From: Plectrocnemia conspersa
Taxonomy: Eukaryota; Arthropoda; Insecta; Trichoptera; Polycentropodidae
NCBI GenBank assembly: GCA_009617715.1
Contig: VTFK01000188.1
Location: 1,178,001-1,242,000 of the forward strand
Direction: 5' to 3'
Length of the DNA: 64,000 nucleotides
The notes below the pieces were generated by a model. The model was not told where the DNA came from. It was given only the letters and a program-made list of their open reading frames with translations, and did no database searches. Shown here piece after piece: positions 60,760 through 64,000 of this stretch (positions within the stretch are counted from its first letter, which is position 1; the number at the start of each line of letters is the position of its first letter). The translations under genes and the position numbers were made by a program.

Positions 60760-62402
60760 TTATTTTCATATAAATATTTATTATTTATTTACTTGCGTTG
60801 CGCAAAGCCATACAAGTTGACATTGGCGTACTTTGCATCGCTTGAGGTCAATAAGCCTGAAAGATTACGATAATAACACGTTTTATGTAGTATATGCGAC
60901 TTACCTACGTTGTTTTTGTACGTTTTTGTACGTTTTTGTACGTTGAGTGCCAAATAGGTTATCGCAAGATACTATCTCGTGTTTACATAAGAATAATACT
61001 CATAATCGAATTGATTAAATTTGGAAATTATCGCGGTTTTAGACAAACATTCCTTGGTTTTAACGGTGTTAAAAGGAAATCCAATAAGATAAGATAAGAA
61101 AGCGACTTCCCGCGATGAAGTTAATTTAATAATAATTTGCGGTACTTTATCCTACCAGCATATTTTCTTTGAAACTAAATTTGGTAGAACTCTCACAATA
61201 GACATGTAAACTCATATCTGTGTGTGTATATTTAAAAGGGCAAAGCCCTACGATTAAAGCGATACAACCAGTTATGTTCGTGTCCGCGTACAAAAAGATA
61301 ATAATGGCAATAATAAATAAATTAAATATAAATATTGTACGTAATATTATTCAATTGAACGTTTCGAGTCTGTGGTACGTAATAAAAAACTTATTTATTA
61401 TATTTCTTTATAAAATACACAATAACTCGAAAGATAATCACTTATTACATGTATAACGGTTAAAAAAAATTGAACCATGTATTCTCTTGGTAAATTTGAG
61501 CATGCTATTAAATTGCAATTAAAAAACTGATTTGACGTTACAAATACATAATTCAGTTATGATAAGTATTGCATTTAGCGCTGTTATCACACTTAATTAT
61601 GTACATATGTGATAAAACGAAATCATGTTCGCGCATAGTTAGTGTTTGCTAATCTCGCCCGTATGTAAGATGGGTCGGAATAATAATTGCATTTTATTAT
61701 TATGCGTGTGTGTAGTTATGTGTGTATTTAACTATTTACAAACACGTAAAGGGATTTGCGCTGTAATTGCACAAAAGGCAGAATTTAGAAAACGTCGATG
61801 GAAGCGGCAAAAGTGCCGATTATGCTTACGTTAACGTAGAATATTTTTACATAGTATTAGCGACCGACGGAAAATGAATTATAAATTTGAATATAGAAAG
61901 TGAATAACTGTTTTCGATAGAATCGGAATAAATATGTGAGTGATTTATTGAGGCAAGTTAGGTTAGCGATCTTCTGGTAATTTCAATGTAAATCATGTTT
62001 TTTTGCAACAAATATGCGATAATGTGATTTATGTGCATACATAATAACTGTTGATTTCAAATCTTTGTTAATTGTTTTTTCTTGCAATTTTTTGATATAT
62101 TTTTTGTTATACAATAAAAAAATTTTTCATTATGATGCTTTATTATTAGGGGGTTTTTACCTAAAAAAAATGACGTTTTTTCAACATACAGTTTTTGATA
62201 TAATAATTAACTTCAGATTGTTGAGTAGTAAAAAGTTTTAGTTGATATTTGTTTAATGACAAAAAAAATCTTTCACCTGATCGGGGAATGATGGAAAAAA
62301 ATTGTCCTAAATCTACGGGATTGCATATTGTATGAATTTCATTTCATATCAATTTCAAGAGAAATGCAACACCTGCTACAAAAAATATTTGTGCTATTTA
62401 TA
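59861..62402. other. AT-rich stretch with simple repeats only
   Basis: A (TA)n run at 60724-60759 and three tandem TTTTTGTACG decamers at 60913-60942 are present. Frames at 60894-61097, 61220-61456 and 61646-61834 are short and unrecognised. Nothing else is seen. Confidence 0.6.
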
Positions 62403-62447
62403 GCGACATATTGAATCAGACAATCCCCGATATGGCTTAAAAATTAA

Positions 62448-62475
62448 TCACACAACTTGTGGGATTAAATAATTT
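62448..62475 (+). repeat. 28-bp direct repeat, copy 1
   Basis: A 28-bp sequence starting TCACACAACTTGTGGG is identical to 63653-63680 in the same orientation. Here it lies inside the left arm of the 62403-63644 element. The other copy is just outside the right arm. Confidence 0.9.
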
Positions 62476-63474
62476 ACTTCAAGGCTCATCCATAAAATCA
62501 AAAACATTATGCCTGCACTACACTCTCTGGAAGTTGGCCATGGTTGGCCAAGGACGGAGAATATAGTGGGTTACTTCGGTCGAGTTCGGTTCTGCCCGCT
62601 CTAAAATCTCTCGGAAGTTGTCCGAGGTTACCGAGAACGAGAGATAAAGTGGGGGTAATTCAGTCGACTTGGCCTGCTTCGAGCGCTTCCGAACGTTGTC
62701 GGCAAACGGACCGAAGTCAAAGGAACCGAAGTCGGAGCTGCTCTTTCGAGCGCGAACGATAAGATACTTCCCCTTTCGCTCTCTCGCGTGTTAAGTGACG
62801 ACAGTGAGAGAGATAATGATATGGTTTTTCGCAAACTGAGATAGAACGAGTAACTCGGTTCAATTTCAGTATGCGCGTAGGCGTCCTATGGCCAACACGC
62901 ATATCGAGCGCTGCATCGTGGTCACGTGGTCAAGTTATAATTCCACATGCTTATCGGGGACTTCAACAGACTCTTACTGACATCTTTGAATATTTTAGGG
63001 CACCAAAAGGGATTAATTATATTTTGATGGTATATTCTTCTAACAAATATCTTTATTATATTTTTTTCATATAAAATTAAATAATTAAAAAATAATTAGT
63101 GGTACTTTATTTTGTTAAAAAATCGTTTCGAATATCCTTATGTATTTTCCTAGATCAGTTTATATAAATGTCACACCATAACGAATTCTTATTTAGAATC
63201 GATGGCGACAAATTCTAGGATAGTCACACATGTGGTGTTCGTATTCTGAAGTATCATTTTTATGCCTTATGGCATTTTGCAAAAGCCGACAAAGATTTTG
63301 CGTAAATTGAATATTTACGACCGAAAAGTTTTCACTGATATTGTATTGGTGAGTGTCCACACAAACTTTTATAATTATCAGTAGCGTAATTCTAATATGA
63401 CAATTTCAAAATTGCGATTATTTGGCACATTTTTCGATCGCGCGCAAATATGCCAGCTGTACGTGACAGAAGCC

Positions 63475-63488
63475 GCCGTCCGGACGGC
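63475..63488. repeat. Perfect 14-bp palindrome GCCGTCCGGACGGC
   Basis: A fully self-complementary GC-rich palindrome lies in the right subterminal region of the 62403-63644 element. It is a plausible protein-binding site of that element. Confidence 0.8.
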
Positions 63489-63652
63489 ATATGTAATTTG
63501 CGGCAGTGTGGTCTCTTACTCGAAGTCGTAGGTCTCGGCCGACTTCAGTTGTAACTTCAGTTCGGACAACTTCCAGAGAGTGTAGTTTAGGCATTAGATT
63601 TAATTTTTTAAACCATATCGGTGATTGCTGATTCAATATGTCGCAATAATGA

Positions 63653-63680
63653 TCACACAACTTGTGGGATTAAATAATTT
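63653..63680 (+). repeat. 28-bp direct repeat, copy 2
   Basis: Identical to 62448-62475. It begins 9 bp outside the right arm of the element. Confidence 0.9.
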
Positions 63681-63837
63681 TACGGGCTGAAACTGAAGCA
63701 TATCCAATCATAACCATCGAGGAATTATCAAACATGGTTGGTAATTCGTAGTAGTACTACCCAAAGATGTTTAAAAAATATTGGCAAGAGCTGAAAAAAT
63801 ATTTTTTGGGTTCTCCATGATGTCCGATTAGGGATTC

Positions 63838-63878
63838 CAAAGTCTCGGTTTTTTCAATTCCCGGGATTCGAGACTTTG
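63838..63878. repeat. 10-bp hairpin arms (CAAAGTCTCG / CGAGACTTTG)
   Basis: Exact inverse decamers are separated by 21 bases containing CCCGGG. This resembles the end of a small inverted-repeat transposon. No second copy occurs in the window. Confidence 0.6.
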
Positions 63879-64000
63879 TTTATTATTGTGCTCCATCTAG
63901 GAATTTGACTTTAATTTGAGATATTTCTCGTGATCTGTCTCTAACAATGTATGTTTAGTGAGTAATCAGGGAATATTTTGCTACAAATCGGTTGATGGTT

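Larger units (their letters stand above)
62403..63644. mobile_element. 1.24-kb element with long imperfect inverted repeats
   Basis: Outer arms GCGACATATTGAATCA ... CGATATGG (62403-62437) and their inverse (63614-63644) bracket inner arms CTACACTCTCTGGAAGTTG (62517-62535) and their inverse (63568-63586). The left side has about 60 extra bases between outer and inner arm. The GC-rich subterminal regions repeat GGAAGTTGKCCGA-like motifs. No transposase was recognised. A piece of the interior (62765-62820) recurs at 35515-35600. The superfamily is undetermined, and no clear target duplication is seen. Confidence 0.7.

Noticed and set aside
1..64000. CRISPR arrays, operons or prokaryotic defence systems
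   Set aside because: The window is eukaryotic, with spliced exons and insect-type transposons. No regularly spaced repeats of the CRISPR kind were seen.

Overview
The window looks like nuclear DNA from an arthropod, most likely an insect. It is strongly AT-rich, has compact exons with canonical GT/AG junctions, very long introns full of microsatellites, and many decayed DNA transposons (mariner, hAT) with a non-LTR retrotransposon relic. The exact order of insect cannot be fixed from the sequence. Protein coding is sparse: I can support only three exons of one gene and one complete small gene.

Left part (1-15525): three consecutive plus-strand exons (572-754, 11222-11306, 15434-15525) join in a consistent phase into about 120 residues. 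These match the conserved N-terminal region of the KDM3/JMJD1 family of histone H3K9 demethylases (JMJD1C/KDM3B type). The 5' end and the catalytic JmjC half are not in the window, so the gene starts before base 1, and its next exon lies beyond base 64000 or in a short exon I could not see.

Middle (15526-47990): this would be a giant Kdm3 intron. It holds an intact, intronless TMEM208 gene (39019-39471, same strand) and a dense population of repeats. The clearest are a 1.5-kb hAT element with a perfect 8-bp target duplication (22590-24100), a mariner with both ends (37693-38670), a 596-bp inverted-repeat element (30541-31136), a 206-bp MITE (21447-21652), a tRNA-derived SINE-like piece, and nine copies of a roughly 140-bp unit that occurs singly, in tandem and head-to-head.

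Right part (47990-64000): a GC/CpG-rich block at about 48000-48240 followed by a strong splice donor (48493) and, 530 bp on, a strong acceptor and an ATG in a good context (49055) looks like a plus-strand promoter, either an internal Kdm3 promoter or the start of another gene. Beyond it are a second hAT with an 8-bp target duplication and a transposase remnant (56094-57204), a Helitron-like 5' end (59701) and a 1.24-kb long-TIR element (62403-63644).

About ten GC-richer, low-repeat islands (for example 18480-18960, 24540-24960, 54920-55690) interrupt the AT-rich intron. They have no recognisable coding content and are best treated as candidate regulatory or conserved non-coding blocks. I found no previously undescribed multi-gene system. 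The interesting material is transposon architecture, the nested TMEM208 gene and the putative internal promoter.
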